64,000 bases of DNA from Kushneria marisflavi (GTDB lineage Bacteria; Pseudomonadota; Gammaproteobacteria; Pseudomonadales; Halomonadaceae): positions 3,410,001 to 3,474,000 of the forward strand of contig NZ_CP021358.1 in NCBI RefSeq assembly GCF_002157205.1, given 5' to 3'. Position numbers and translations under genes: made by a program. Each line of letters opens with the position of its first letter. The first letter of the stretch is position 1. Below are positions 36,913 through 45,950 of the stretch, one piece after another. The notes beneath the pieces were generated by a model. It was not told where the DNA came from. It saw only the letters and a program-made list of their open reading frames with translations, and did not search any database.

Positions 36913-39215
36913 GCACGCTGGCTCAGGAGGCTGAATCGCCGCGTTATCGGGTGGCGGTGCGGGCGCTGTGTGAGTTTACCGCCCGTACGGGCGATCTGGA
37001 CCTGCGATTCACGCCTGCACCTACTGCGCAGCAGGGCATTGCCGGCCATCAGGTGGTGGCTTCACGCCGGGGCGAGCACTACGAGCACGAAGTGATGCTC
37101 GAAGGCCGGTACGGCTCGCTGATCGTGCGGGGGCGCGCCGATGGGTTTGATCCGACGCTCGACAGGCTGGAGGAGGTCAAGACCCATCGCGGCGATATTG
37201 ATGCCATGCCGGCCAATCAGCGCGCTCTGCACTGGGCCCAGGCAAAGATTTACGCCGCGCTGATGTGCCGCGAGCGCTCGCTCGACTCGCTTGAGGTCGC
37301 GCTGGTCTATTTCGACATCGAGCAGCAGCGGGAAAGTGTGCTGGTAGAAAAGATGACGCGTGCTGTGCTGGAGGCCTTCTTTATCGAGCAGTGTGAGCGC
37401 TTCACCGACTGGGCCGAGCAGGAGCTTGCGCACGAAGTCGCTCGCACTCGGCAGCTGGCGCAGCTTTCGTTTCCACATGCCGACTTTCGCCCCGGCCAGC
37501 GGGCGCTGGCGGAAAGCGTCTTCAAGGCGATCAGCACCCGGCGTGATCTGATGCTGCAAGCGCCAACCGGGATCGGCAAGACACTGGGGACGCTGTTTCC
37601 CGCTCTCAAGGCGATGCCGGGGCAACGTCTTGATCGGCTGTTTTTTCTCACTGCGCGCACCACCGGGCGTCGGCTGGCACTCGAGGCGCTGACCACGCTG
37701 GGCATGGCGCATACGCCTGAAATTCAGGGTGACCCCGGCGTCCGCACGTTGGAGCTGATCGCGCGCGACAAGGCCTGCGAGCACCCGGAGCTTGCCTGTC
37801 ATGGGGAGAGCTGTCCGCTGGCCAGCGGCTTTTATGATCGGCTGCCCCACGCACGCCGGGCCGCGGTGCAGGCAGGCTGGCTGGACCATCAGGGCCTTCG
37901 ACGTATCGCGCTGGCCCATCGTGTCTGCCCCTATTATCTGGGGCAGGAGATGGCGCACTGGTGCGATGTCGTGATCGGTGATATCAATTACTGGTTTGAT
38001 ACCAGCGCGATGCTGTATGCCCTGACGCGACAGCATGAGTGGCGGGTCAGTCTCCTGATTGATGAGGCGCACAATCTCGTCGAACGTGGGCGGGCCATGT
38101 ATGGCGCCGAATTTGATCAGGGCCGCTTCGCGGCGGCCCGGCGTGATGCCCCGGGCGAACTCAAGCGGCCGCTGGATAGACTCTGGCGGCAGTGGAAGGC
38201 CTTGCTGCGAGAACATGAGGGCGATTACGTCTGTCTTGAGGCGCCGCCGCGCAAGCTGTTTAACGCGCTGTCGCAGTTCGTCACCGCCGTCGGGGATTTC
38301 ATGGTCGACACCCCTGTCGCCCTGGACAGCGTGCTGCTGGAGGCCTGGTTTGAAGCCATGCAGATCACACGCATTGCCGAGCTCGCCGGTGAGGTGGCGC
38401 CTGGTCATTATCTGCTGGATATCGAGCGACGGGGACGCCACGTGACGCTGTCACTGCGCAATGTGGTGCCGGCGCCGCTGCTGGCGCCGCGCCTTGAGGC
38501 CGCCCATGCCACTATCCTGTTTTCGGCCACGCTCTCGCCGGGCCACTACTATCGTGATCAGCTCGGGCTTGATGCCGCCACGCCCTGGCTTGAAATGGCT
38601 TCCCCCTTTATGGCCTGCCAGCTCGAGGTCCATCTGGCCGGTCATATTTCAACGCGCTATCGCGACCGACGCGCCTCGCTTGAGCCCATCGCCGAACTGA
38701 TAGCGCACCAGTTTCGCCAGCGTCCCGGCAACTATCTGGCCTTTTTCAGCAGCTTTGACTATCTCGAGCAGGTCAGCGAAGCGCTGGCCGACCACGTACC
38801 GGATATTGTGCAGTGGTCCCAGGGCCGACGGATGTCAGAGCCGGAACGTGATGCCTTTCTGGCACGCTTTACACGTGAAGGGCAGGGGATCGGCTTTGCC
38901 GTGCTGGGAGGCATCTTCGGTGAGGGCATCGATCTGCCTGGTGAGCGATTGATCGGCGCCTTTGTAGCGACGCTCGGGCTTTCGCAGTTCAATCCGGTCA
39001 ACGAGCAGATGAAAGCGCGCATGGATACCCTGTTTGGTGATGGCTACCGCTACACCTATCTCTATCCGGGCATCACGCGAGTCGTACAGGCCGCCGGCCG
39101 TGTGATTCGATCCCCCGAGGATCGAGGCGTTATCCATCTTATTGATGATCGTTTCAGGCGTCGCGAGATTCAACATCTGCTGCCGAGCTGGTGGGCGCTT
39201 CCGCCCGCTGATTGA
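36909..39215 (+). CDS. Iron-sulfur DinG/XPD-type DNA helicase with an N-terminal Cas4/RecB-like nuclease domain
   Basis: A 768-residue fusion. Residues about 50-120 carry a PD-(D/E)xK nuclease pattern: D78 in R-G-R-A-D-G-F, E89-V-K91, and Q111-x3-Y115 (Q-A-K-I-Y), as in RecB/Cas4. The helicase follows, with Walker A A-P-T-G-I-G-K-T at 218-225, four cysteines around residues 290-345 for a 4Fe-4S cluster (K-A-C...L-A-C...S-C-P...R-V-C-P), D-E-A-H (I-D-E-A-H-N-L-V-E), and Q-A-A-G-R-V-I-R-S at the end. It is coupled by a 4-bp overlap to the FAN1-like gene, suggesting that both act on the same DNA lesions. Confidence 0.9.
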   Translation: MSTLAQEAESPRYRVAVRALCEFTARTGDLDLRFTPAPTAQQGIAGHQVVASRRGEHYEHEVMLEGRYGSLIVRGRADGFDPTLDRLEEVKTHRGDIDAMPANQRALHWAQAKIYAALMCRERSLDSLEVALVYFDIEQQRESVLVEKMTRAVLEAFFIEQCERFTDWAEQELAHEVARTRQLAQLSFPHADFRPGQRALAESVFKAISTRRDLMLQAPTGIGKTLGTLFPALKAMPGQRLDRLFFLTARTTGRRLALEALTTLGMAHTPEIQGDPGVRTLELIARDKACEHPELACHGESCPLASGFYDRLPHARRAAVQAGWLDHQGLRRIALAHRVCPYYLGQEMAHWCDVVIGDINYWFDTSAMLYALTRQHEWRVSLLIDEAHNLVERGRAMYGAEFDQGRFAAARRDAPGELKRPLDRLWRQWKALLREHEGDYVCLEAPPRKLFNALSQFVTAVGDFMVDTPVALDSVLLEAWFEAMQITRIAELAGEVAPGHYLLDIERRGRHVTLSLRNVVPAPLLAPRLEAAHATILFSATLSPGHYYRDQLGLDAATPWLEMASPFMACQLEVHLAGHISTRYRDRRASLEPIAELIAHQFRQRPGNYLAFFSSFDYLEQVSEALADHVPDIVQWSQGRRMSEPERDAFLARFTREGQGIGFAVLGGIFGEGIDLPGERLIGAFVATLGLSQFNPVNEQMKARMDTLFGDGYRYTYLYPGITRVVQAAGRVIRSPEDRGVIHLIDDRFRRREIQHLLPSWWALPPAD

Positions 39216-39446
39216 GCCGTCGGTATATCGGCCGCGGGACTTCATTGAAAAATGCTGCCCCGGTGCCCACTTAAAGGCACAGGTTTTTCTGTCGCACTGA
39301 CACGCGACCGTGACGCAGATGGGGGCCGGGCGAGATCCACGAGCCGTGTCAGGCCGACTGCGCTACGCTCAACAGCATATTGACTCACGACATGACACAT
39401 CGCAGGGCTCTGGCAGGCGATGCGTTCGGCACTCCAGGACAATCAC

Positions 39447-40385
39447 ATGGCACGGTTAAATCATTACAGCAAGGCGGATCACGCCATCGACTGGCAGCTC
39501 GATAGTGTGGTGCATGATCTTCGGGACGCCCGCGAGCAGTGGCGTGCCGATCACGGACGCACCAACGAATCCGGCGGGCGCAGCCTGCCGTCACGCGAGA
39601 TCATCAACGAGGTAGTCGAGGCCGTTATTGGCGCCGTGTTCCCCATGCGGCTGGGGCCTTCCAACCTGCGCCATCACAGCGAAGACTACTTTGTCGGCTA
39701 CACGCTGGATGCCGCGCTCAATGCGCTGCTCGATCAGGTTCTGCTGGAGCTCGATCACACCGCCATGCGTCGCGGCGAAGCGCCGCAGGATCATTCCGAC
39801 CAGGCCATCAACATCGTGCGCGATTTTGGCGCCATGTTGCCGACCATTCGTCACTGGCTCGATATCGATATCATGGCGGCCTATCGCGGTGATCCGGCGG
39901 CGCGCAGTGTGGATGAGGTGCTTCTGTGTTATCCGGGCATCACTGCCATCATTTATCACCGTCTGGCGCATCAGCTCTATTCGACCGGGGCGCCGCTGCT
40001 GGCCCGGATGGTGTCCGAGGCGGCCCATTCGGCCACAGGGATCGACATTCATCCTGGCGCCAGCATCGGCTCTGGCTTTTTCATCGATCACGGCACTGGT
40101 GTGGTCATCGGAGAGACGGCCATTATTGGCGATCGTGTGCGGATCTATCAGGCCGTCACGCTGGGCGCCAAACGCTTTCCGGCCGATGAAAACGGTCAGC
40201 TGGAGAAGGGGCATGCTCGCCATCCGATCGTGGAAAACGATGTGGTCATTTACGCCGGTGCGACCATTCTGGGTCGCGTCACGATCGGGCACGACTCGAT
40301 CATTGGCGGCAACGTGTGGCTGACGCGAAGCGTCGAACCTCACAGCAACGTGTCTCAGGCCAGTCTCCAAAAGTCGCCCTGTTAA
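39447..40385 (+). CDS. Serine O-acetyltransferase
   Basis: Makes O-acetylserine from serine and acetyl-CoA, the precursor of cysteine. At 312 residues it is longer than E. coli CysE (273). The N-terminal half is helical (H-H-S-E-D-Y-F-V-G-Y; D-P-A-A-R-S-V-D-E-V-L-L-C-Y-P-G). The C-terminal part is a left-handed beta helix with G-I-D-I-H-P-G-A-S-I-G, then F-F-I-D-H-G-T-G-V-V-I-G-E with the catalytic Asp/His. This long form with the insert before P-I-V-E-N-D resembles the SAT type found beside sulfur genes in proteobacteria. ATG 39447 follows GGACAATCAC; an in-frame ATG at 39420 is an alternative. Confidence 0.9.
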   Translation: MARLNHYSKADHAIDWQLDSVVHDLRDAREQWRADHGRTNESGGRSLPSREIINEVVEAVIGAVFPMRLGPSNLRHHSEDYFVGYTLDAALNALLDQVLLELDHTAMRRGEAPQDHSDQAINIVRDFGAMLPTIRHWLDIDIMAAYRGDPAARSVDEVLLCYPGITAIIYHRLAHQLYSTGAPLLARMVSEAAHSATGIDIHPGASIGSGFFIDHGTGVVIGETAIIGDRVRIYQAVTLGAKRFPADENGQLEKGHARHPIVENDVVIYAGATILGRVTIGHDSIIGGNVWLTRSVEPHSNVSQASLQKSPC

Positions 40386-40542
40386 ATTTTATACCGTTAC
40401 CTTTTTGAGCATGAAACACGAGTGTGCGGTACCGAGTATCAGTAGTACCGGATGTCCTGAATGATGTTCGGTCTCAAAAAGACGCCGGGCATCATCAGCT
40501 TCGGTCGATATCAACGTCACACAGCATAAATCAGGAGGCACG

Positions 40543-41304
40543 ATGAAACGCTTTGATGACAGGATAGTCATGGTGACCGGTGCAGGGTCAGGCATCGGTG
40601 AGGCGGCAGCTCGGCGCTTCGCCAGTGAGGGCGCGAAAGTGGTCCTGATCGGTCGGACGAAAGAGAAGCTGGATCGTGTGGCCGACAGCATCGACGGCGA
40701 GACGCTGGTTCATGTGGCAGACGTCTCTGACGGCGATGCGATGAATCAGCTGGTGACCGACGTGGTCAATCGATTCGGCAGGATTGATGTCCTGGTCAAT
40801 AACGCAGGCGTCGCTCCGGGTGGAAAGGTGCACGAGGCCGACGTTAATGACTGGAAGCAGGTCATGAGCATTAACGTGGATGGTGTGTTTTACGCCAGTC
40901 GCGCCGCTCTCCCCGAGCTTTTGAAAACGAAGGGGGCCATCGTGAACGTCTCCTCGGTATCGGGGCTTGGCGGTGACTGGAACATGAGCATGTATAACGC
41001 TTCCAAGGGCGCGGTGAGCAATCTGACGCGAGCCATGGCGCTGGATTACGGGCACGAGGGCGTGCGCGTCAATGCGGTCTGCCCCAGCATTACCCGAAGT
41101 GATCTGACCGGCAGCATTACCGGTGATGAGGATCTCATGAAGGCCTTTGCCGATCGCATGCCGCTGGGCCGTGCGGCTGAAGCCGAGGAAGTCGGTGACG
41201 TCATCGTCTTTCTGGCAAGCCATGACGCGCGCTTTGTCAACGGTGTGAATCTGCCGGTGGATGGCGGCATCATGGCCTCCAACGGCCAGCCACGACTTGG
41301 CTGA
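40543..41304 (+). CDS. Short-chain dehydrogenase/reductase (SDR)
   Basis: NAD(P)-dependent oxidoreductase of 253 residues; the substrate is unknown. The nucleotide site T-G-A-G-S-G-I-G is at 12-19, N-N-A-G at about 86-89, and the catalytic triad is Ser138, Tyr151 and Lys155 (Y-N-A-S-K). The C-terminal P-V-D-G-G is typical. AGGAGG lies 7 bp before the ATG. It stands alone between the acetyltransferase and the YqaE gene. Confidence 0.88.
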   Translation: MKRFDDRIVMVTGAGSGIGEAAARRFASEGAKVVLIGRTKEKLDRVADSIDGETLVHVADVSDGDAMNQLVTDVVNRFGRIDVLVNNAGVAPGGKVHEADVNDWKQVMSINVDGVFYASRAALPELLKTKGAIVNVSSVSGLGGDWNMSMYNASKGAVSNLTRAMALDYGHEGVRVNAVCPSITRSDLTGSITGDEDLMKAFADRMPLGRAAEAEEVGDVIVFLASHDARFVNGVNLPVDGGIMASNGQPRLG

Positions 41305-41487
41305 TCGCGCGATACTCCTTGAGCGTCTACACTTGCGCTCCTTGTGTTTGGATATGAGAACACACATGTGCCGGGGCGCTTTGGGGCATGGCCTTGGCTT
41401 TGGTACTGACGGCCCTCATATTCGTACTGACACGGCAGCAGGACTGGCGCCGTTACAACACTTTCACCAATGAAGTGAGGTTAAGAT

Positions 41488-41646
41488 ATGGACATCATCA
41501 GGATCATTTTTGCCATTTTGCTGCCCCCGGTTGGCGTATTTCTCCAGGTAGGGCTCGGGCTGCAGTTCTGGGTCAACATCCTTTTGACATTGCTGGGCTA
41601 CATTCCCGGCATCATTCATGCCATCTGGATCATTGCGCGCCGTTGA
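41488..41646 (+). CDS. YqaE/Pmp3 family small membrane protein
   Basis: A 52-residue, highly hydrophobic protein with two membrane helices: I-I-R-I-I-F-A-I-L-L-P-P-V-G-V-F-L-Q-V-G, then F-W-V-N-I-L-L-T-L-L-G-Y-I-P-G-I-I-H-A-I-W-I-I. The L-P-P-V-G-V and L-T-L-L-G-Y-I-P-G-I-I-H-A motifs define the Pmp3/UPF0057 family, linked to salt and membrane stress in yeast and plants. TGAGG lies just upstream. A strong terminator follows. Confidence 0.92.
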   Translation: MDIIRIIFAILLPPVGVFLQVGLGLQFWVNILLTLLGYIPGIIHAIWIIARR

Positions 41647-41679
41647 GGCCTCATCACCGCTGATGAGACGCTGATTATC

Positions 41680-41713
41680 AAGGGGGAGGGCCCAACAGGG
41701 CCTTCCCCTTTTT
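41680..41713 (+). terminator. Rho-independent terminator after yqaE
   Basis: AAGGGGGAGGGCCC pairs with GGGCCTTCCCCTT around AACA and is followed by a run of T. It marks the left boundary of the sugar-acid island. Confidence 0.88.
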
Positions 41714-42014
41714 CATGAACGGTCGCCCTTGACACGGCGTTGGTGGTCGCCATGACGCAAAGAATAAGTCAAGGCCTATGTTCTATATATAAGGTTCAAT
41801 GACATATCGTATAGTGGTGACATAGATATGATGTATGACAAATTGCATCCCAGCCATGCCGTTCCCATTCGAACAGGCATTTGATAGTCAGCAGCCGACA
41901 AGCATCAAGTCGGACTGCTCGACTTCCACTGGACATGGCGACTTTCTGCCCAGCGTACGGGAACAGCGCTGTCCGGCGAAATGCTTTGATTTCTAACCGC
42001 AAGGAGCGCATGCC
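41714..42014 (+). promoter_or_regulatory. Control region of the TRAP-uronate operon
   Basis: No gene is seen in this 301-bp region. A -10-like TATAGT lies at 41810-41815, and the island operator TATGATGTATGACA begins 17 bp later (41827-41840), so a bound regulator would sit on the start of transcription. A leader of roughly 170-190 nt would follow. AAGGAG lies at the right end as the dctP ribosome binding site. Confidence 0.5.
41827..41840. promoter_or_regulatory. Island operator, copy 1 (upstream of dctP)
   Basis: TATGATGTATGACA, followed by AATT. The core TGT-ATG-ACA has the G-T-N3-A-C form of FadR/FCD-type GntR operators. The same 14 bases occur before gudD copy 1 and before kdgD. Confidence 0.65.
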
Positions 42015-43013
42015 ATGTCGATCAAATCCTTCCTGAAACCTGTTTACTGTTTTCAGGCCGCAGCGATTGTAGGCGTAATGGCCGGCATGACGCTGCCGGC
42101 GCAGGCCGATAACTGGCGGGGGTGGAACGTGCATCCGCCTGGCTACCCCAACAGTGTGGCGCTCGACAGCTTCGTCAAGGAAGTGACCGAGAACACGGAC
42201 GGGCGCATCAAGGCAAAGATCTTTCACAACGGTGTGCTTGGCGATCAGCCTGATGCCATCGAGCAGACGCGCAGTGGCGCGCTGAATTTTGCCAACTTCA
42301 ATATGGGTCCGATGGGACCGATCGTCCCGGAAACCGACGTGCTGTCGCTGCCGTTTTTGTTCAAGGACATTGACGCCATGCATAAGGTCATGGATGGCGA
42401 GATCGGTCAGCGTTTTGCCGATGCGCTGGAAAAGAAAAATCTGGTGGCGCTGTCCTGGTTCGATTCAGGCGCCCGCAGCGTCTACAACACCAGGCGTCCC
42501 ATCAATGAACCCGAGGACATGCAGGGACTCAAGGTTCGCGTCATGAACAATGACCTCTACGTCGAGATGATCGATGCGCTCGGCGGCAATGCCACGCCCA
42601 TGGCGTATGGCGAGGTCTATCAGTCCTTGAAGACCGGTGTGCTTGATGGGGCCGAGAACAATTTCCCCTCCTATGAATCCAGCGGTCATGACGAGATCGC
42701 GAAATATTACTCCGAGACCGAGCACCTGATCCTCCCCGAGTGCCTGTGTATTGCCAAGCGCAGCTGGGACAAGCTGTCCGACCAGGATCAGGAAATTGTG
42801 CGTCAGGCCGCAGTGGATGCCGCAACGCTTCAGCGAAAGCTCTGGGCGGAAGGTTCCAAAAAGAGTCGTGAAGACGTCCTTGCGGCCGGCGTGAAAATCA
42901 ATGAAGTGGACAAGCCGGCCTTCCAGGCAAAAATGGAGCCGATCTACGCCGCCTTCGTCAAGAAACATCCCGATCTTGAGCCCCTGCTCAACGATATTCG
43001 CAACGCACAGTAA
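42015..43013 (+). CDS. dctP: TRAP transporter substrate-binding protein (DctP family), probable uronate binder
   Basis: Periplasmic receptor of a TRAP secondary transporter; 332 residues with a signal peptide ending near A-Q-A. DctP hallmarks are seen: a conserved Arg region R-V-M-N-N-D-L-Y-V-E-M and Y-Q-S-L-K-T-G-V-L-D-G-A-E-N-N. AGGAG precedes the ATG. It is followed by dctQ and dctM with uronate dehydrogenase behind, so D-glucuronate or D-galacturonate are likely ligands; this is inference from context. The gap to dctQ contains a stem-loop. Confidence 0.9.
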   Translation: MSIKSFLKPVYCFQAAAIVGVMAGMTLPAQADNWRGWNVHPPGYPNSVALDSFVKEVTENTDGRIKAKIFHNGVLGDQPDAIEQTRSGALNFANFNMGPMGPIVPETDVLSLPFLFKDIDAMHKVMDGEIGQRFADALEKKNLVALSWFDSGARSVYNTRRPINEPEDMQGLKVRVMNNDLYVEMIDALGGNATPMAYGEVYQSLKTGVLDGAENNFPSYESSGHDEIAKYYSETEHLILPECLCIAKRSWDKLSDQDQEIVRQAAVDAATLQRKLWAEGSKKSREDVLAAGVKINEVDKPAFQAKMEPIYAAFVKKHPDLEPLLNDIRNAQ

Positions 43014-43031
43014 AACAACCACCGCGGAAGG

Positions 43032-43059
43032 CCCGCCTGAATGTTTTCAGTCAGGCGGG
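43032..43059 (+). other. Stem-loop between dctP and dctQ
   Basis: CCCGCCTGA and TCAGGCGGG form a perfect 9-bp stem around a 10-nt loop without a T-run. Such hairpins after binding-protein genes often protect the upstream mRNA, giving more receptor than membrane subunits. Confidence 0.6.
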
Positions 43060-43077
43060 TCCGGGAGTGTACGCACC

Positions 43078-43611
43078 ATGGATAGTTCTACCGATCAGAT
43101 CAGGGACATACCCGAGGATCATCCGCGCACGGGCGTGGCAGGGCGTATGCTCGATGGGCTCGCCCATCTGTGCATCATGGTCTCGGGTGTGCTGCTGGTC
43201 TTTTTGATCGTCTCGTTTGGCTGGCTGGTCTTTGGCCGCTACGTGCTCAATAACACCCCGACGTGGGTCGAGCAGTCCTCGCTGCTCATCGTGGTGTATA
43301 TCACCTGTCTGGGCGCCGCCGCCGGCGTACGCCATAACACGCATCTGAGCATTGATATGGTGCGCGAGGCCCTGCCGGCCATTCCCAGAACGATCATGTG
43401 CCATCTTGCCGATCTTTTTGTCCTTGTCTTTGGCGGATTCATGGCCTGGCAGGGCAGCATCCTGATGATGGACAACACGACCAGAGCGATCCCCATGATC
43501 GGATTGACGGAGAGCTGGCGGGCAGCGCCTCTGGCCATCTGCGGTGTCCTGATGGTGGTGTTTGCCGGCGCCAACATCGTTGAGCGCCTTACCCATAAGA
43601 CAAGGGTGTAA
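43078..43611 (+). CDS. dctQ: TRAP transporter small membrane subunit DctQ
   Basis: A 177-residue protein with four predicted membrane helices, for example V-S-G-V-L-L-V-F-L-I-V-S-F-G-W-L-V-F and F-V-L-V-F-G-G-F-M-A-W. The conserved N-T-P-T-W-V-E-Q-S-S/L pattern is typical of DctQ. The start M-D-S-S-T-D-Q-I is chosen because it directly follows the stem-loop. The stop is 5 bp before the dctM start, so the two are coupled. Confidence 0.9.
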   Translation: MDSSTDQIRDIPEDHPRTGVAGRMLDGLAHLCIMVSGVLLVFLIVSFGWLVFGRYVLNNTPTWVEQSSLLIVVYITCLGAAAGVRHNTHLSIDMVREALPAIPRTIMCHLADLFVLVFGGFMAWQGSILMMDNTTRAIPMIGLTESWRAAPLAICGVLMVVFAGANIVERLTHKTRV

Positions 43612-43616
43612 AGAGC

Positions 43617-44897
43617 ATGGGTCTGATAATTTTGTTTGGCGTATTCGCCATCGGTCTTGTCATTGGAGCGCCGGTGGCCTTTGCCGTGGGTCTGGCCGCC
43701 GTTACCACCTTTCTATACGAAGGCCTGCCGCTTTTTGTCGGCTTTCAGCGCATTCTTTCGGGTATTTCGGTCTTTTCGCTGCTGGCGATTCCGTTTTTCA
43801 TTTTCGCCGGCGAGCTGATGCTCCACGGCGGTATCTCCGACCGGCTGGTACGACTGGCGTCAGCAGCAGTAGGGCGCGTGCGCGGCGGACTGGGGCTGGT
43901 CAACGTCAGCTCCTCGATGCTCTTTGGCGGCATTTCCGGCTCCGCCGTAGCCGACACCTCGGCGCTGGGCTCAATTCTGATTCCGGTGATGAAGGAGAAA
44001 GGCTACGACGCCGATTACGCCGTCAATGTCACGGTGACCTCCTCGATTGCCGGTGTGGTCATTCCGCCCAGCCACAACATGATTCTTTATGCCGTTGCCG
44101 CCGGTGGCGGTATTTCGGTCACCCAGCTGTTCATGGCCGGTGTCGTGCCGGGCGTTCTGATGTGTGTGGCCCTTGCCGTTGCCGCCTATGTGGTGGCGGT
44201 TAAACGCGGCTACCCGGCCGAGACCTTCCCGGGCTGGCGCACTCTGATCATCAGCCTGATAGCGGCGCTGCCCGGACTGATGACGGCCATTATCATTGTC
44301 GGCGGAGTACTCTCGGGGATCCTGACGGTCACTGAATCGGGTGCCTTCGGCGCCATTTACGCCATTGTGGTGACCGCTCTGGTCTATCGTGAACTGCGCT
44401 GGAACAACTTCAAAAAAGCGGTGTATCAGTCAGTGCGCACGACGTCGCTGGTGATGATTCTGGTGGGTTGCGCCTCGGCGTTTTCCTATCTGCTGGCGCT
44501 GTATAGCGTGCCGGAACTTCTGACCGATCTGCTGCTGGATATCTCTGACAATCCTATCGTGATTCTTTTGATGCTCAACGTGCTATTGCTGGCACTGGGC
44601 ATGATCATGGATATGGCAGCGCTGATTTTGATCTGTACGCCGATCTTTTTGCCGATTGCAACTCAGTTCGGCATGGACCCCATTCAGTTTGGTGTGGTCA
44701 TGATGATCAATCTTGGCATGGGGCTTTGTACGCCGCCGGTCGGAGCCTGCCTGTTCGTGGGCAGCGTGATCGGCAAGATCAAAATGGAGCATGCCGTACG
44801 CACTATCTGGCCCTTTTATCTGGCGCTGTTTGTCGTGCTTATGTTGGTAACCTACATCCCCGTGATTTCCATGTGGCTGCCGGGCGTGATCGAGTAG
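43617..44897 (+). CDS. dctM: TRAP transporter large permease DctM
   Basis: The main transport subunit, 426 residues with about twelve hydrophobic segments. DctM motifs are visible: L-L-A-I-P-F-F-I-F-A-G-E-L-M, G-G-I-S-G-S-A-V-A-D-T-S-A, I-P-P-S-H-N-M-I-L-Y and G-L-C-T-P-P-V-G-A. It symports the substrate with sodium in the family, which suits a halophile. It is followed by uronate dehydrogenase with a 36-bp gap. Confidence 0.94.
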   Translation: MGLIILFGVFAIGLVIGAPVAFAVGLAAVTTFLYEGLPLFVGFQRILSGISVFSLLAIPFFIFAGELMLHGGISDRLVRLASAAVGRVRGGLGLVNVSSSMLFGGISGSAVADTSALGSILIPVMKEKGYDADYAVNVTVTSSIAGVVIPPSHNMILYAVAAGGGISVTQLFMAGVVPGVLMCVALAVAAYVVAVKRGYPAETFPGWRTLIISLIAALPGLMTAIIIVGGVLSGILTVTESGAFGAIYAIVVTALVYRELRWNNFKKAVYQSVRTTSLVMILVGCASAFSYLLALYSVPELLTDLLLDISDNPIVILLMLNVLLLALGMIMDMAALILICTPIFLPIATQFGMDPIQFGVVMMINLGMGLCTPPVGACLFVGSVIGKIKMEHAVRTIWPFYLALFVVLMLVTYIPVISMWLPGVIE

Positions 44898-44933
44898 CGT
44901 TGCCTTTTTACTCTCTCGTACAAGGAATCATGC

Positions 44934-45731
44934 ATGCTGAATCGTCTTCTGGTGACCGGCGCTGCCGGTGGGTTGGGTCAGGCCCTGCGCCCGCATCTAT
45001 CGCGTCTGGCGCGCAATGTACGCCTATCCGATATTGTCGAGCTTGAGGCAGGCGACGATCACGAAGAGTTCGTGCGCTGCGAGCTTTCTGATGCCTCGGC
45101 CGTCAGTGACCTGGTGCGCGACTGTGATGGCGTTGTGCATCTGGGGGGCATTTCGGTTGAAAAGCCCTGGCAGGATATTCTTCAGGCCAATATCGTCGGT
45201 ACCTATAATCTTTATGAGGCTGCCCGACATCATGGCCGGCCGCGAATCGTCTTTGCCAGCTCCAACCACACCATTGGCTATTATCCGCGCACGACGCATA
45301 TCGATACCGACTCGCCACGCCGTCCCGATTCGCTCTATGGCGTCTCCAAGTGCTTTGGTGAAGATCTCGCCAGTCTTTACTATCACAAGTTCGATGTTGA
45401 AACCCTGAACGTGCGCATCGGTTCCTGTTTCCCTAAGCCGGCCGATACCCGAATGATGGCCACCTGGATGAGTGTGGAAGATTTCGTGGCCCTGCTGGAG
45501 CGGGCGTTTGTGGCGCCAAAGCTGGGATGCACCGTGATTTATGGTGTCTCGAACAACAGCGAGCGCTGGTGGGACAACCGCAAGTCCTCGTTTCTGGGCT
45601 GGGTGCCGAAAGACAGTTCCGAACCGTGGCGTGCGGAAACCGAAGCTGCTGCAGGAGAGCTCGACCCCGATGACCCCGCCGTGGTTTATCAGGGCGGCAA
45701 GTTTGCCAGCACTGGCCATCCCGACGATTGA
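44934..45731 (+). CDS. udh: Uronate dehydrogenase
   Basis: NAD-dependent oxidation of D-glucuronate or D-galacturonate to the aldarolactone, first step of the oxidative uronate route. The 265-residue SDR-like protein has G-A-A-G-G-L-G-Q at 9-16. The segments V-H-L-G-G-I-S-V-E-K-P-W, F-A-S-S-N-H-T-I-G-Y-Y-P and L-Y-G-V-S-K-C-F-G-E match characterised uronate dehydrogenases closely as I recall them, with catalytic Tyr135 and Lys139. AAGGA precedes the start. It completes the TRAP operon and feeds the dehydratases downstream. No aldarolactonase is seen in the window. Confidence 0.93.
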   Translation: MLNRLLVTGAAGGLGQALRPHLSRLARNVRLSDIVELEAGDDHEEFVRCELSDASAVSDLVRDCDGVVHLGGISVEKPWQDILQANIVGTYNLYEAARHHGRPRIVFASSNHTIGYYPRTTHIDTDSPRRPDSLYGVSKCFGEDLASLYYHKFDVETLNVRIGSCFPKPADTRMMATWMSVEDFVALLERAFVAPKLGCTVIYGVSNNSERWWDNRKSSFLGWVPKDSSEPWRAETEAAAGELDPDDPAVVYQGGKFASTGHPDD

Positions 45732-45818
45732 ACCAGCCATTCCGATGATTCAAATCGTACCCGGCAATGCGCTTTTTGAAAATTGTCGGTCTTTCATGAC
45801 CATGGCTTTGGCGTCGTT

Positions 45819-45848
45819 AGCCTGCCCCCCGGGGCAGGCTTTTTTATT
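45819..45848 (+). terminator. Rho-independent terminator after udh
   Basis: A 10-bp perfect stem, AGCCTGCCCC with GGGGCAGGCT, is followed by six T. Confidence 0.88.
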
Positions 45849-45936
45849 TGGTTCTCAAAGGGTTGGTGCGTTCATTTAGACTGGCCTGATGAATATGTCC
45901 AAAGTCCAATGTACCAAGGTCGCGTAGTTCCAAAAG

Positions 45937-45950
45937 TATGATGTATGACA
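45937..45950. promoter_or_regulatory. Island operator, copy 2 (upstream of gudD copy 1)
   Basis: TATGATGTATGACA, with AAAAG before it as in copy 3. Here the inverted repeat is longest: GATGT-ATG-ACATC. It lies 162 bp before the gudD start. Confidence 0.65.

Noticed and set aside
37062..38441. Long open frame (459 codons) on the minus strand opposite the helicase
   Set aside because: Antisense shadow of a gene with clear helicase motifs; no ribosome binding site or recognisable domain.
40386..40542. Gap between the acetyltransferase and the SDR gene, inspected for a small RNA or peptide
   Set aside because: No convincing hairpin with T-run or open frame with a ribosome binding site was seen.
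41355..41487. Short open frames (M-A-L-A-L-V-L-T-A-L-I-F-V-L and others) before yqaE
   Set aside because: One runs out of frame through yqaE and the other has no family features; neither has a convincing ribosome binding site.
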